From: DATARH01 sp963712835 | GTDB taxonomy: Bacteria; Pseudomonadota; Alphaproteobacteria; ATCC43930; CGMCC-115725 | Length of the DNA: 64,000 nucleotides | Assembly (NCBI GenBank): GCA_963712835.1 | Contig: CAVQJJ010000002.1 | Coordinates: 496,001 to 560,000, forward strand | Direction of reading: 5' to 3' | In this document: one piece after another, positions 46,631 to 55,126 of the stretch | Numbering within the stretch: position 1 is the first letter of the stretch | Layout of the letters: every line of letters starts with the position of its first letter | Translations under genes and position numbers: made by a program | Notes under the pieces: generated by a model | Told to the model about the DNA's origin: nothing | The model's input: the letters and a program-made list of their open reading frames with translations, nothing else | The model's database searches: none

Positions 46631-46646
46631 GCTTTGTATGGAGGGG

Positions 46647-47969
46647 TTAGCGCCGCTGGCCGATATCGACATAGTGGCGTTCGTCCGAGCCGGTGAAGAG
46701 CTGGCGCGGGCGCATGATCTTCGAATCCGGGTCTTCGATCATCTCGGTCCACTGCGCGATCCAGCCGACCGTGCGGGCGATCGCGAACAGCACTGTGAAC
46801 ATCGAGGTCGGGAAGCCCATCGCCTTCAAGATGATGCCCGAATAGAAATCGACATTAGGGTACAGCTTCCGGCTGACGAAATAGTCGTCGCTGAGCGAAA
46901 TCTTTTCGAGCTCCATCGCCAGGTCGAGCAGCGGGTCATGGATGCCGAGCTCGCCGAGCACCTGGTGGCAGGTCTCGCGCATGACCTTGGCGCGCGGATC
47001 GTAGTTCTTGTAGACGCGGTGGCCGAAGCCATACTGGATTTCGTGCTCGTTCTTGTCTTTGACGTGCTTGATGAACTCCGGGATCTTGGACTTGTCGCCG
47101 ATCCGGGCGAGCATCTTCAGCACCGCCTCGTTGGCGCCGCCATGCGCCGGGCCCCACAGCGATGCGATGCCGGCGGCGATACACGCGAACGGGTTGGCGC
47201 CCGATGAGCCGGCGTTGCGCACGGTCGCGGTCGACGCGTTCTGCTCGTGATCGGCGTGAAGGATGAAGATCAGGTCCATCGCCTTCGCGAGCGTCGGGCT
47301 GACCTTGTACTCCTCGCACGGCACCGCGAAGGTCATGTAGAGGAAATTCTCGGCATAGCTCAGCGAGTTCTTCGGGTACATGAACGGCTGGCCGTGCGAG
47401 TATTTGTAGGCCATAGCGCCGATTGTCGGCAGCTTGGCGATCAGCCGGTGCGAGGCGACCATCCGCTGGTATGGATCGTTGATGTCGGTCGAGTCGTGAT
47501 AGAACGCCGACAGCGCGCCCACCACGCCGCACAGCACCGCCATCGGGTGCGCATCGCGGCGGAAACCGCGGAAAAACGTAGTGATCTGCTCGTGCACCAT
47601 CGTGTGATGCGTGATGTCGGAGACGAATTGCGTTTTCTGATCCGGGGTGGGCAGCTCGCCGTTCAGCAACAAATAAGCGACTTCGAGGAAGTCGCTTTTT
47701 GCCGCCAGCTCCTGGATCGGGTAGCCCCGATACATAAGGATGCCCTGATCGCCATCGATATAGGTAATGCTCGAGCGACACGCCGCGGTCGCCATGAAGC
47801 CGGGGTCATAGGTGAACATCCCGGTTTTCGCATAGAGGCTGCGGACATCCATGACCTTGGGCCCGACCGAACCGTCCAGCACCGGGAAATCCCACGACTT
47901 GCCGGTGCTGTTGTCGGTCAGGGTCATTGTCCCGCTCGGAGCGCCCACCTTTGTGTTGTTGCCGTCCAT
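46647..47969 (-). CDS. gltA: Citrate synthase
   Basis: The first TCA-cycle enzyme, 440 residues, of the hexameric NADH-sensitive type. It has an N-terminal domain with FTYDPGFMATAACRSSITYI, the block QGILMYRGYPIQELA, and catalytic His in the FILHADHEQNAST region and HGGANEAVLKML (WGPAHGGANEAV). The catalytic Asp lies in the MGFPTSMFTVLFAIARTVGW/EVDFYSGI-type C-terminal region (NVDFYSGIILKAMG). It is transcribed towards the shared terminator. Confidence 0.97.
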   Translation of the reverse strand: MDGNNTKVGAPSGTMTLTDNSTGKSWDFPVLDGSVGPKVMDVRSLYAKTGMFTYDPGFMATAACRSSITYIDGDQGILMYRGYPIQELAAKSDFLEVAYLLLNGELPTPDQKTQFVSDITHHTMVHEQITTFFRGFRRDAHPMAVLCGVVGALSAFYHDSTDINDPYQRMVASHRLIAKLPTIGAMAYKYSHGQPFMYPKNSLSYAENFLYMTFAVPCEEYKVSPTLAKAMDLIFILHADHEQNASTATVRNAGSSGANPFACIAAGIASLWGPAHGGANEAVLKMLARIGDKSKIPEFIKHVKDKNEHEIQYGFGHRVYKNYDPRAKVMRETCHQVLGELGIHDPLLDLAMELEKISLSDDYFVSRKLYPNVDFYSGIILKAMGFPTSMFTVLFAIARTVGWIAQWTEMIEDPDSKIMRPRQLFTGSDERHYVDIGQRR

Positions 47970-48029
47970 GGATGCACCTCGCTCGCTTTGCCCGCAGGCA
48001 GTTGTCAGCCCTAGCCGAAGAATAAGCCG

Positions 48030-49517
48030 CTAGCGGGTCATTATCAAATGGCGCCACAATATTGCAACGCAATATCGCATCTGCGAGATCATCTCGATTC
48101 CGCAGCATCCTCGATGCGCCCGATCGGTCTCGTCGCGGCCCAGCACCTCCATGACCTCGAAGATGCCGGGCGACGCCAGCGAGCCGGTCAATGCGGCGCG
48201 CAGCGGCTGCGCGATCACGCCGAGCTTGATGACCCTTGGCGGCGGCGAAATCGCGCAAATATGCTTCGAGCGGCGCTGGCTCTGCCACTCGTCACTGCAA
48301 TCTCGGCCGCCAGACATAGCCTCTGCAACAAGCGCGCGGGAGTCGGGGTTAGCAGCTTTGCTGCATCGTCGGTCAATTTGATAGGCCGCGAAGCCACATA
48401 AAAGCAGCGCTTCGTGGGCGAATCCGACCAGCGTCTTGGCGCGCGGCTTCAGCGCCGGCATCGCGCGCAGCAGGCGCTCGCGATCGGCGGCGGAGAGGGG
48501 ACGGCCGAACTCCTCTGCGAGCCGCTCCGCGGTCAGCTCGATCAGCCGTGCGTCGTCGGCCTCGCGAAGGTAATGCGCGTTGACGCTGTCGAGTTTGGTG
48601 AAATCGAATTGTGCCGGCGCTTTATTGATGCTGCCGAGGTCGAACCATTCAATCGCCTGTTCCGTCGAGATGATCTCGTCGTCGCCATGGCTCCAGCCGA
48701 GCCGCAGCAGGTAGTTGCGGATCGCTTCGGGCAGGTAGCCCATCTTGCGGTACTCGTCGATGCCGAGCGCGCCGTGCCGCTTCGACATCTTCGCCCCGTC
48801 CGCGCCGTGGATCAGCGGGATATGCGCCCATTCCGGCTCCTTCCAGCTCAGCGCGCGATAAATCTGCGTCTGGCGGAAGGCGTTGCGGAAATGCTCGTTG
48901 CCGCGGATTACATGGGTGATGCCCATGTCATGATCATCGACGACGACAGAGAAATTGTAGGTCGGGGTGCCGTCGGAGCGCAGGATGATCAGGTCGTCGA
49001 GTTCCTCGTTGCCGACGGTGACCTCGCCCAGCACATGGTCGTTTATCGTCGTCGCGCCGGTCTGCTCGGCCTTGAGCCGGATCGCCGGCGCGATGCCCGG
49101 CGGTGCCTCTGATGGATCGCGGTCGCGCCAGGTGCCGTCGTAGCGCATCGAGCGCTTTTCGGCGAGCGCCTGGGCGCGCATCGCCTCCAACTCCTCGGGC
49201 GTGCAATAGCAGCGATAGGCGTGCCCGGCCTCCAACAGTTGATGGGCGATCTCCGCATGGTGCGCCGCACGCGAGAATTGGTAGACGACATCGCCGTCCC
49301 ACTCGATGCCGAGCCACTTGAGGCCGTCGACGATCGCTTCCTCGGCGGCCTTGGTCGAGCGCACGCGGTCGGTGTCCTCGATCCGCAGCCGGAACGTGCC
49401 GCCCCCGCCGAATTGCCGGGCATGGCGCGCGAACAGCCAGTTGAACAGCGCGGTGCGGGCGCCGCCGATATGCAGGACCCCGGTCGGCGACGGGGCGAAA
49501 CGGACGGTAACGGTCAT
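48030..49517 (-). CDS. gltX: Glutamyl-tRNA synthetase with a frameshifted C-terminal region
   Basis: GltX charges tRNA-Glu (and often tRNA-Gln in alphaproteobacteria). Up to about residue 370 the frame is normal: HIGH-type VRFAPSPTGVLHIGGARTAL and the KMSKR loop in GAKMSKRHGALGI. After AKTLVGFAHEALLLCGF the conserved sequence hops between frames: PIKLTDDAAKLLTPTPARLL in a second frame (about 48310-48395), PLEAYLRDFAAAKG in a third (about 48235-48280), VIAQPLRAALTGSLASPGIF back in the first, and finally IGRIEDAAESR followed by TGA at 48089. At least four indels would be needed within about 330 bp. The uncorrected frame runs to 48030 (495 aa). Either the anticodon-binding end is decaying or the local sequence is poor. 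Confidence 0.75.
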   Translation of the reverse strand: MTVTVRFAPSPTGVLHIGGARTALFNWLFARHARQFGGGGTFRLRIEDTDRVRSTKAAEEAIVDGLKWLGIEWDGDVVYQFSRAAHHAEIAHQLLEAGHAYRCYCTPEELEAMRAQALAEKRSMRYDGTWRDRDPSEAPPGIAPAIRLKAEQTGATTINDHVLGEVTVGNEELDDLIILRSDGTPTYNFSVVVDDHDMGITHVIRGNEHFRNAFRQTQIYRALSWKEPEWAHIPLIHGADGAKMSKRHGALGIDEYRKMGYLPEAIRNYLLRLGWSHGDDEIISTEQAIEWFDLGSINKAPAQFDFTKLDSVNAHYLREADDARLIELTAERLAEEFGRPLSAADRERLLRAMPALKPRAKTLVGFAHEALLLCGFAAYQIDRRCSKAANPDSRALVAEAMSGGRDCSDEWQSQRRSKHICAISPPPRVIKLGVIAQPLRAALTGSLASPGIFEVMEVLGRDETDRAHRGCCGIEMISQMRYCVAILWRHLIMTR

Positions 49518-49538
49518 GCGGCTAATATCGTACGACGA

Positions 49539-51161
49539 TCACCGCTCCGCCACGACGTAATCGCGGAACATCTCACGCAGCTTGAGCTTCACGATCTTGC
49601 CCGTGCCGGTGTGTGGAAGCTCGTCGAGCACGACGACATCGTCGGGCAGCATCCATTTCGGGAAACGCTTGGCGAGCAGCGCGATGAGGCTCTCGCGCGT
49701 CGGCCGGCCGCCGGGCCGGGCCGTCACGATCAGCAGCGGCCGTTCGTCCCATTTCGGGTGCGGGATGGCGATGACCGCCGCCTCCGCGACATCCTCGTGC
49801 GCCATCGCCGCGTTTTCGAGGTCGATCGAGCTGATCCATTCGCCGCCCGATTTAATGACATCCTTGCGTCGGTCGGTGAGCCTGACGTACCCGTCGGGAT
49901 CGATCTTGGCGACGTCGCCGGTATGGAACCAGCCGTCCTTCTCGACCACGGCTTTGGTCGCTTCCTCGTCGTTGTAGTAGCCGCGCACGACCCACGGGCC
50001 GCGCACCAGAAGCTCGCCCATCGTTTCGCCGTCATGCGGCTGCTCGTGGCCCTCGTCGTCGACGATCTTCATCTCGACGCCGAACACCGCGCGGCCCTGG
50101 CTCAGTCGGACATCGGTCTGCGCCTCCTTGTCGAGCGCCAGGTGCTTGCCCTTGAGCGCCGCGGTGGTGCCGAGCGGGCTCATCTCGGTCATGCCCCAGG
50201 CATGCACCATCGTCACGCCACGCGCCTCATAGGCCTGGAGCAGCGCCTTGGGGACGGCCGTGCCGCCCGACAGCACGGTGCGCAGCGAGGTGACGTTCTT
50301 GTTGTTGTCGCGCAGATAGTTGTTGAAGTTGAGCCACACCGTCGGCACGCCGAGCCCGACCGTCACGCCTTCGCCCTCGATCAGCTCATAGATGCTGGCG
50401 CCGTCGGTCTTCGGGCCGGGATAGACCAGCTTCACGCCGTTCATCGGCGCGGTGTAGGGCGTTGCCCAGCCGCAGACATGGAACATCGGCACAATCGGCA
50501 TGGCGACGTCTGTCGCGCTCATGGCGATGACGCCGGGAAGCGACGCGCCGAGCGCGTGCAGCATCGTCGAGCGGTGGCTGTAAAGCACGCCTTTCGGCTT
50601 GCCGGTCGTGCCCGAGGTGTAGCAGAGCGCGCAGGCGCTGCGCTCGTCGAACTCCGGCCAGTCGAAATCTTCGTCCTCGGCGGCGACGAGGTCTTCATAG
50701 AGAGCGAGCGCCGACAGTTTGGTTTCGGCCGGGCTCAACAGGACGATCTGCATGTTTGCCGGCAATTGCGGCCGCAAGCGCTCGATCAGTGGAATGAAGG
50801 TGGTTTCGAGAAACAGGAAGCGGTCGTCGGCATGGTTGAAGATGTAGATCAGCTGCTCGTCGGAAAGCACGGGATTGATCGTGTGGCACACCCCGCCGAT
50901 GCCGGAGATGCCATGATAGAGCTCGAAATGACGGTAGGTGTTCCACGCCATCGTCGCGACGCGGTCGCCGGGCTTGACGCCGAGCCGCAGCAAGGCTTTG
51001 GCGAGGCGCCGCGCGCGGCGTTCCGCCTCGGCATAGGTATAGCGATGGATCGGCCCTTCCAGGGTGCGGCTGACGATTTCGGTGTCGGTGTGATTGCGCG
51101 CCGCGTGTTGGATGCACATCGACACGAGAAGCTGCTGCTCCCCCATCAATCCGCGTAGCAT
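49539..51161 (-). CDS. Medium/long-chain acyl-CoA synthetase (AMP-binding family)
   Basis: The 540-residue adenylate-forming enzyme has the P-loop motif CYTSGTTGKPKGVLYSHRST, the aromatic block VPMFHVCGWATPY, HAWGMTEMSPLGT (A5 region), the ATP-ribose motif in DGWFHTGDVAKIDPDGYVRL with DRRKDVIKSGGEWIS, and the C-terminal catalytic Lys in LPHTGTGKIVKLKLREMF. This pattern matches AlkK/FadD3-like fatty acyl-CoA synthetases that use medium to long chains. It lies between gltX and a secreted hydrolase, both also on the minus strand. Confidence 0.92.
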   Translation of the reverse strand: MLRGLMGEQQLLVSMCIQHAARNHTDTEIVSRTLEGPIHRYTYAEAERRARRLAKALLRLGVKPGDRVATMAWNTYRHFELYHGISGIGGVCHTINPVLSDEQLIYIFNHADDRFLFLETTFIPLIERLRPQLPANMQIVLLSPAETKLSALALYEDLVAAEDEDFDWPEFDERSACALCYTSGTTGKPKGVLYSHRSTMLHALGASLPGVIAMSATDVAMPIVPMFHVCGWATPYTAPMNGVKLVYPGPKTDGASIYELIEGEGVTVGLGVPTVWLNFNNYLRDNNKNVTSLRTVLSGGTAVPKALLQAYEARGVTMVHAWGMTEMSPLGTTAALKGKHLALDKEAQTDVRLSQGRAVFGVEMKIVDDEGHEQPHDGETMGELLVRGPWVVRGYYNDEEATKAVVEKDGWFHTGDVAKIDPDGYVRLTDRRKDVIKSGGEWISSIDLENAAMAHEDVAEAAVIAIPHPKWDERPLLIVTARPGGRPTRESLIALLAKRFPKWMLPDDVVVLDELPHTGTGKIVKLKLREMFRDYVVAER

Positions 51162-51232
51162 CGCTTTCTCCCCGAACCTCGCGTTTTTGCAAGTAGACCC
51201 GCAATGCGCCGAGATTCAAGCGCGAAGCGCGA

Positions 51233-52246
51233 CTAGGGCGGGGAGGCGGGGAGTTGCGCTTTGAAAAAAGCGACAAGCGCCTTGTTGAAATCCGCGTGGA
51301 ACGCGGTTCGATCGAAGCCGGGCGCGCTGGCGCAGATTTGCAGGGCGACTTTGGCCAGCGCATCGGTGCAGGGCGCGAGAAAATCGAAATGCCCGGCATT
51401 GGCGACGAGGTGATCCTCCGGCGGCTTGGGCAGTGCCTCGCGAATGATATCCGCGTTCCACTCGTTCGCGGCGATCTTGTCGTTCTCGGCGCGCCATAGC
51501 TGGATCGGCGCGGTGACGGCGGCAAGCCCGTCCTTGGTGAAGGTGTAGCCGATCGCCGGCGCGGCGATCGCCGCCGCCTTGACGCGGGGGTCGTGATGCC
51601 ATTCGGCCGGCTTCGAGCCGTCCGCCGCGGTCGGATCGGCTGGAGGGAGCGCCTTGATCTGCTCGCAATCCCAGGCTTCGGGGTGTTTGCCGCAGTACAA
51701 CGCGACCCGACTGAAATCCGGGGTGCCCCCCAGCACGATCAACGCCGTGGCCCCGCCGGCGGAATGACCGAACATGCCGATGCGCGCCGGATCGAGATGG
51801 TCATGCCCGTTCCAATCGTTGAGCATGAAGTCGATGACTTTGCTCACCTGGCGTGGCCGCTCGACGAAGTTGCGTTGGGTGAAGCTGTAGGACCGGTCTT
51901 TGTAATTGTCGCCGGTATGGGTCGGCGCGACGACGACCAAGCCGGCATCGGCCAGCGCCATAGCGGTGTCGTAATGGCTGGCGCCCCCGCCGCCAGTGCC
52001 GTGCGAGATAACGATCAGCGGCAGCGACCGGCCGGAAATCGCCCCGTAATAGGCGACGTTTTGGCTGAAGAGACCGAGCGGCTGCGGCTTGGTCGGCGCA
52101 TCGCTCGGATACCAGATGCCCAATTCAATCGGCTTGTCGTCCGGATCGGGCGCCGTGCCGTACTGGAACCCAGCCGCACGAACGGGCGGCGCTGCCAGAA
52201 GCAGCGCCGCCGTCACAAGCGCGAAGACAATCCGGGCGAGGGTCAA
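51233..52246 (-). CDS. Exported alpha/beta hydrolase (dienelactone/PAF-acetylhydrolase-like)
   Basis: The start is a TTG that overlaps the lexA stop (TTGA at 52243-52246), giving translational coupling. Residues 1-24 form a signal peptide (MTLARIVFALVTAALLLAAP, cleavage at V-R-A-A). The 337-residue product has the oxyanion loop LIVISHGTGGGGASHYD, nucleophile elbow MFGHSAGGATALI, acid in LWRAENDKIAANEW and His in LVANAGHFDFLAP. Paired Cys residues (YCGKHPEAWDC and CTDALAKVALQIC) suggest disulfides. The substrate is unknown. The lexA-coupled position is unusual for such an enzyme. Confidence 0.85.
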   Translation of the reverse strand: MTLARIVFALVTAALLLAAPPVRAAGFQYGTAPDPDDKPIELGIWYPSDAPTKPQPLGLFSQNVAYYGAISGRSLPLIVISHGTGGGGASHYDTAMALADAGLVVVAPTHTGDNYKDRSYSFTQRNFVERPRQVSKVIDFMLNDWNGHDHLDPARIGMFGHSAGGATALIVLGGTPDFSRVALYCGKHPEAWDCEQIKALPPADPTAADGSKPAEWHHDPRVKAAAIAAPAIGYTFTKDGLAAVTAPIQLWRAENDKIAANEWNADIIREALPKPPEDHLVANAGHFDFLAPCTDALAKVALQICASAPGFDRTAFHADFNKALVAFFKAQLPASPP

Positions 52247-52947
52247 TAGCGGCGCAGGAGCCCCACGAGCTTGCCCTGCACCTTCACCCGATCCGGGCCG
52301 AAGATACGGGTCTCATAGGCTTGGTTGGCGGGCTCAAGGGCGATCGAGGCCCCGCGGCGGCGCAGGCGTTTCAACGTCACCTCCAGATTGTCGACGAGGG
52401 CGACGACGATCGAGCCGTTATCCGCCGTGTCGCTGCGTTGAATGATGACAGTATCGCCATCGAGAATGCCGGCGTCCACCATGCTGTCGCCGGCGACTTC
52501 GAGCGCGTAGTGCTCGCCGCCATGGCCGAGCAGCGCGGCGGGCACACCGATATTGACCGACTGGTCGCGGAGCGCCTCGATCGGGGTGCCGGCGGCGATG
52601 CGGCCATAAAGCGGTAATTCGACCGCCTCGCTGTCCGTCGATACCGTTGAGCCGGGCAGCGCTCCCGTAAAATCGCCGCGGATCACGGTCGGCGAGAAGC
52701 GGCTTTTTTCGGCCGCGCTGGGGATCGCGACTTCTTCGGGCAGCTTGATGACCTCCAATGCTCGGGCGCGGTGGGGCAGGCGGCGGATGAAGCCGCGCTC
52801 CTCCAGACCGCTGATCAGGCGGTGGATGCCCGATTTGGAACGAAGATTCAGGGCGTCCTTCATTTCGTCGAAGGAGGGGGACACGCCGGTTGCGGTCAGC
52901 CGTTGGTTGATGAACATCAGCAGCTCGTGCTGTTTCCTGGTAAGCAT
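52243..52947 (-). CDS. lexA: SOS repressor LexA
   Basis: LexA represses DNA-damage genes until RecA triggers its self-cleavage. The 234 residues have the winged-helix N-domain (MLTRKQHELLMFINQRLTAT, then SPSFDEMKDALNLRSKSGIH with RLISGLEERGFIRRLPHRAR). The Ala-Gly cleavage site is in YGRIAAGTPIEAL, the catalytic Ser in LEVAGDSMVDAGILDGD and Lys in LEVTLKRLRRRG. The roughly 35-residue insertion between domains is typical of alphaproteobacteria. The promoter carries an SOS box (52994-53008), so it is autoregulated. Confidence 0.97.
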   Translation of the reverse strand: MLTRKQHELLMFINQRLTATGVSPSFDEMKDALNLRSKSGIHRLISGLEERGFIRRLPHRARALEVIKLPEEVAIPSAAEKSRFSPTVIRGDFTGALPGSTVSTDSEAVELPLYGRIAAGTPIEALRDQSVNIGVPAALLGHGGEHYALEVAGDSMVDAGILDGDTVIIQRSDTADNGSIVVALVDNLEVTLKRLRRRGASIALEPANQAYETRIFGPDRVKVQGKLVGLLRRY

Positions 52948-52985
52948 GGCTAACTCTCGCTAGTGGCGGAACAAATGCAAAACAC

Positions 52986-53014
52986 CATATAATGTTCTAC
53001 TTTGGTTCCGTCAA
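52986..53014 (-). promoter_or_regulatory. lexA promoter with embedded SOS box
   Basis: On the minus strand, TTGACG (53009-53014) and TATATG (52986-52991) are separated by exactly 17 bp. The alphaproteobacterial LexA operator GAAC-CAAAGTA-GAAC (plus strand GTTC-N7-GTTC, 52994-53008) fills the spacer, so bound LexA would block RNA polymerase. A weaker half-match GAAC-N7-AAAC lies at 52969-52983, between the promoter and the gene. Confidence 0.9.
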
Positions 53015-53115
53015 GCGGCTTGCGCAATTTTGCGTCACAAATCGATGGCGTCGGTCTTAGAATGGTTGAAAGGGCCGATTTTCGCCCGGATTCTTCAACC
53101 GCACCGCTCTCAAAC

Positions 53116-54060
53116 ATGACAACGCGCCACATCATCATCGACACCGATCCCGGCATCGACGACGCTGTCGCGATCCTTCTGGCGCTCGCGTCGCCCGAAC
53201 TTCAGATCGACGCCATTGTCACCGTCGCGGGGAACGGACCGCTCAATTTCATGGAGCGGAACGCGCGGATGATTTGTGAGTTTGCTGCACGTTCCGACAT
53301 CCCGGTCTATGCCGGCTGTCCGCGGCCGCTGCGCAGCGACATGATCAATGCCGTCTATTTCCACGGCGAGACCGGACTGGGCACGCTGAAGCTGCCGCCG
53401 CCGGTAATGCCGCTGCGGCCGAAGCATGGCGTCGCGGCCACGATCGATCTGCTGCGGGAGGCGCCGCCGGGCGGCATCACCTGGTGCGCGCTCGGGCCGC
53501 TGACCAATGTCGCCGCTGCATTGGTGCAAGCGCCCGATATCATCGCCGGCGCCAAGGAACTGGTGCTGATGGGCGGGGCGTCGCGGGCGCTCGGCAATAT
53601 CAGCCCGGCAGCCGAGTTCAACATCCTTGCCGATCCCCATGCGGCGCAGATCGTGTTCGACAGTGGCCTGCCGATCACGATGATCCCGCTCGACGTGACG
53701 CATCAGGTGCGCAGCACGCCGGAGCGCATCGCCCGCATCGCGTCGCTGGGGACGCCGGCCGCGGCGGCGGTGGCCGAGTTGCTCGCACCGCTATCAGGGC
53801 GAGAGCCATCGGCGCTGCATGACCCCTGCGTCATTGCGTATCTGCTGGCGCCAGAGCTGTTCCAGGGCAGCCGCGTCAATGTCGCCGTCGAGACGCAGAG
53901 CCCATTGACTCTGGGGGCCACCGTCGTCGATTGGCGCGGGATCAGCGGACGCGAGGTTAACGCGAACGTGCTGCACAAGGTCGACGCGGGCGGCATCTAT
54001 GTCCTGCTCGAACAACGCCTTAGCACCTCTCGCTTAACCCACGATAATCACAAGGATTAA
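53116..54060 (+). CDS. Inosine-uridine-preferring nucleoside hydrolase family protein
   Basis: A calcium-dependent N-ribohydrolase of nucleosides. The 314-residue protein begins with the metal-binding signature HIIIDTDPGIDDAVAILLAL (D-x-D-P-G-x-D-D). It also has TVAGNGPLNFMERNARMICE, WCALGPLTNVAAAL, LVLMGGASRALGNISPAAEF with the metal-site N/E, and a C-terminal catalytic His-Asp in ALHDPCVIAYLLAPE. It diverges from lexA across a 168-bp region. Confidence 0.93.
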   Translation: MTTRHIIIDTDPGIDDAVAILLALASPELQIDAIVTVAGNGPLNFMERNARMICEFAARSDIPVYAGCPRPLRSDMINAVYFHGETGLGTLKLPPPVMPLRPKHGVAATIDLLREAPPGGITWCALGPLTNVAAALVQAPDIIAGAKELVLMGGASRALGNISPAAEFNILADPHAAQIVFDSGLPITMIPLDVTHQVRSTPERIARIASLGTPAAAAVAELLAPLSGREPSALHDPCVIAYLLAPELFQGSRVNVAVETQSPLTLGATVVDWRGISGREVNANVLHKVDAGGIYVLLEQRLSTSRLTHDNHKD

Positions 54061-54407
54061 TTGTTAAAAAGGGAAGGCGCTTCGGGATGCGAGCGTGTTA
54101 GTAGGGTATCGCCCCGAACGCGAGCTAGATCATGATCACGCTGCCGAACGACCTTCTAAACCGGCTCCGTGCCCTGCCCCAGGCGCTGGCTGATCTCATT
54201 GCCAAGCATGATGAACCGCACTTCAAGCACCCGAAGCGCCATGATCTGGCGCGGATCGATCGCGCAGCTCAAAGCCGAGATTGCCTGGCGCAGCGCGCAA
54301 GCGATCGCTGGTTGAACAACTGCGGGCAACTCCGGTTAGGGCTTGTGCTCCCCCGTGGTTCGGCCATTAGATTGTTCCCATCAATCCGAAATTGGGGAGG
54401 ATGAGAC
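54061..54407. other. 347-bp region with no supported gene
   Basis: An open frame of 90 codons (54132-54404, plus) starts MITLPNDLLNRLRALPQALA, but the rest looks random and no homology is recognisable. An alternative frame gives AMIWRGSIAQLKAEIAW, equally unassigned. No convincing promoter, hairpin or repeat was seen. Confidence 0.3.
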
Positions 54408-55031
54408 ATGGCGATCGTCGAAATGCGCACCTACCGGGTGAAACCCGGCTCGATCCCCGAAGTTGTCAAGCGGTTTGGTGAGGCTCTCGAAAAATCGGGC
54501 CGCAATAAGGTCGCGCCGCTTGGCGGGTTCTTTCACACCGAGGTCGGGCCGCTTAACCGCATCATCCATTGCTGGCCCTATGAGAGCCTGGGCGCGCGCG
54601 AAAAGCTACGGGCAGAGGCGATGAAGCTCTCGGGTTGGCCGCCGCCGATCGGCGAATTCATCGAGGAGATGGAGTCGAAGATCATCAACCTCGCGCCGTT
54701 CTCGCCGGCGCTCTGCGACCGCGGCCTCGGCAACATCTATGAAATCCGCACCTACACGATGCTGCCGGGCGCGCTGCCGACGGTGACGGAGCGCTGGGCG
54801 GAGCGGATCGAAGGCCGCACCAAGCTGTCACCACTTGCGTTTTGCGGCTCGACCGAGCTGGGCGGGCTCAACCAATGGATCCATGTCTGGGCCTACAAGG
54901 ACGCGGCCGAACGCTTCCGCATCCGCGCCGAGGCACAGAAGACCGGCGCCTGGCCGCCGGCGACACGCGGCCAGTTCGTCCGCCAGGAGAACATGTTCGT
55001 AATTCCGGCGGCGTTCTCTCCGTTGCATTAG
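54408..55031 (+). CDS. NIPSNAP family protein
   Basis: The 207 residues form two tandem dimeric alpha/beta-barrel NIPSNAP units: VEMRTYRVKPGSIPEVVKRF (about residues 4-23) and YEIRTYTMLPGALPTVTERW (about residues 109-128). Each is followed by GGFFHTEVGPLNRIIHCWPY or LAFCGSTELGGLNQWIHVWA and a matching helix. NIPSNAP proteins are widespread small proteins without a settled function, often near catabolic genes. A GGGGAGG precedes the ATG. A palindromic repeat separates it from the convergent PBP gene. Confidence 0.9.
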   Translation: MAIVEMRTYRVKPGSIPEVVKRFGEALEKSGRNKVAPLGGFFHTEVGPLNRIIHCWPYESLGAREKLRAEAMKLSGWPPPIGEFIEEMESKIINLAPFSPALCDRGLGNIYEIRTYTMLPGALPTVTERWAERIEGRTKLSPLAFCGSTELGGLNQWIHVWAYKDAAERFRIRAEAQKTGAWPPATRGQFVRQENMFVIPAAFSPLH

Positions 55032-55039
55032 GCGCTTCC

Positions 55040-55120
55040 TCGTCGCCCCCGCGTGTGGGCGGGGCCCGGAAGCTAGCGCTTCGTCGCTGGCCCGGGTTCC
55101 CGCTTTCGCGCGAACGACGA
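55040..55120. repeat. Palindromic repeat, TCGTCG...CCCGCG type
   Basis: The imperfect inverted arms TCGTCGCCCCCGCGTGTGGG (from 55040) and its counterpart, ending CGCTTTCGCGCGAACGACGA (to 55120), each contain a small hairpin. The arms match those of the inner element at 9575-9712 (TCGTCG-TTCCCGCGAA-GCGGGAACCCAG type). It fills the gap between two convergent genes and may act as a terminator. Confidence 0.65.
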
Positions 55121-55126
55121 ACGTTA

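Noticed and set aside
49221..51158. 645-codon open frame antisense to the acyl-CoA synthetase and gltX
   Set aside because: It is the mirror of two well-supported genes and has no recognisable domain.
54132..54404. Possible 90-residue protein upstream of the NIPSNAP gene
   Set aside because: No recognisable domain and no clear ribosome-binding site; codon pattern looks random.
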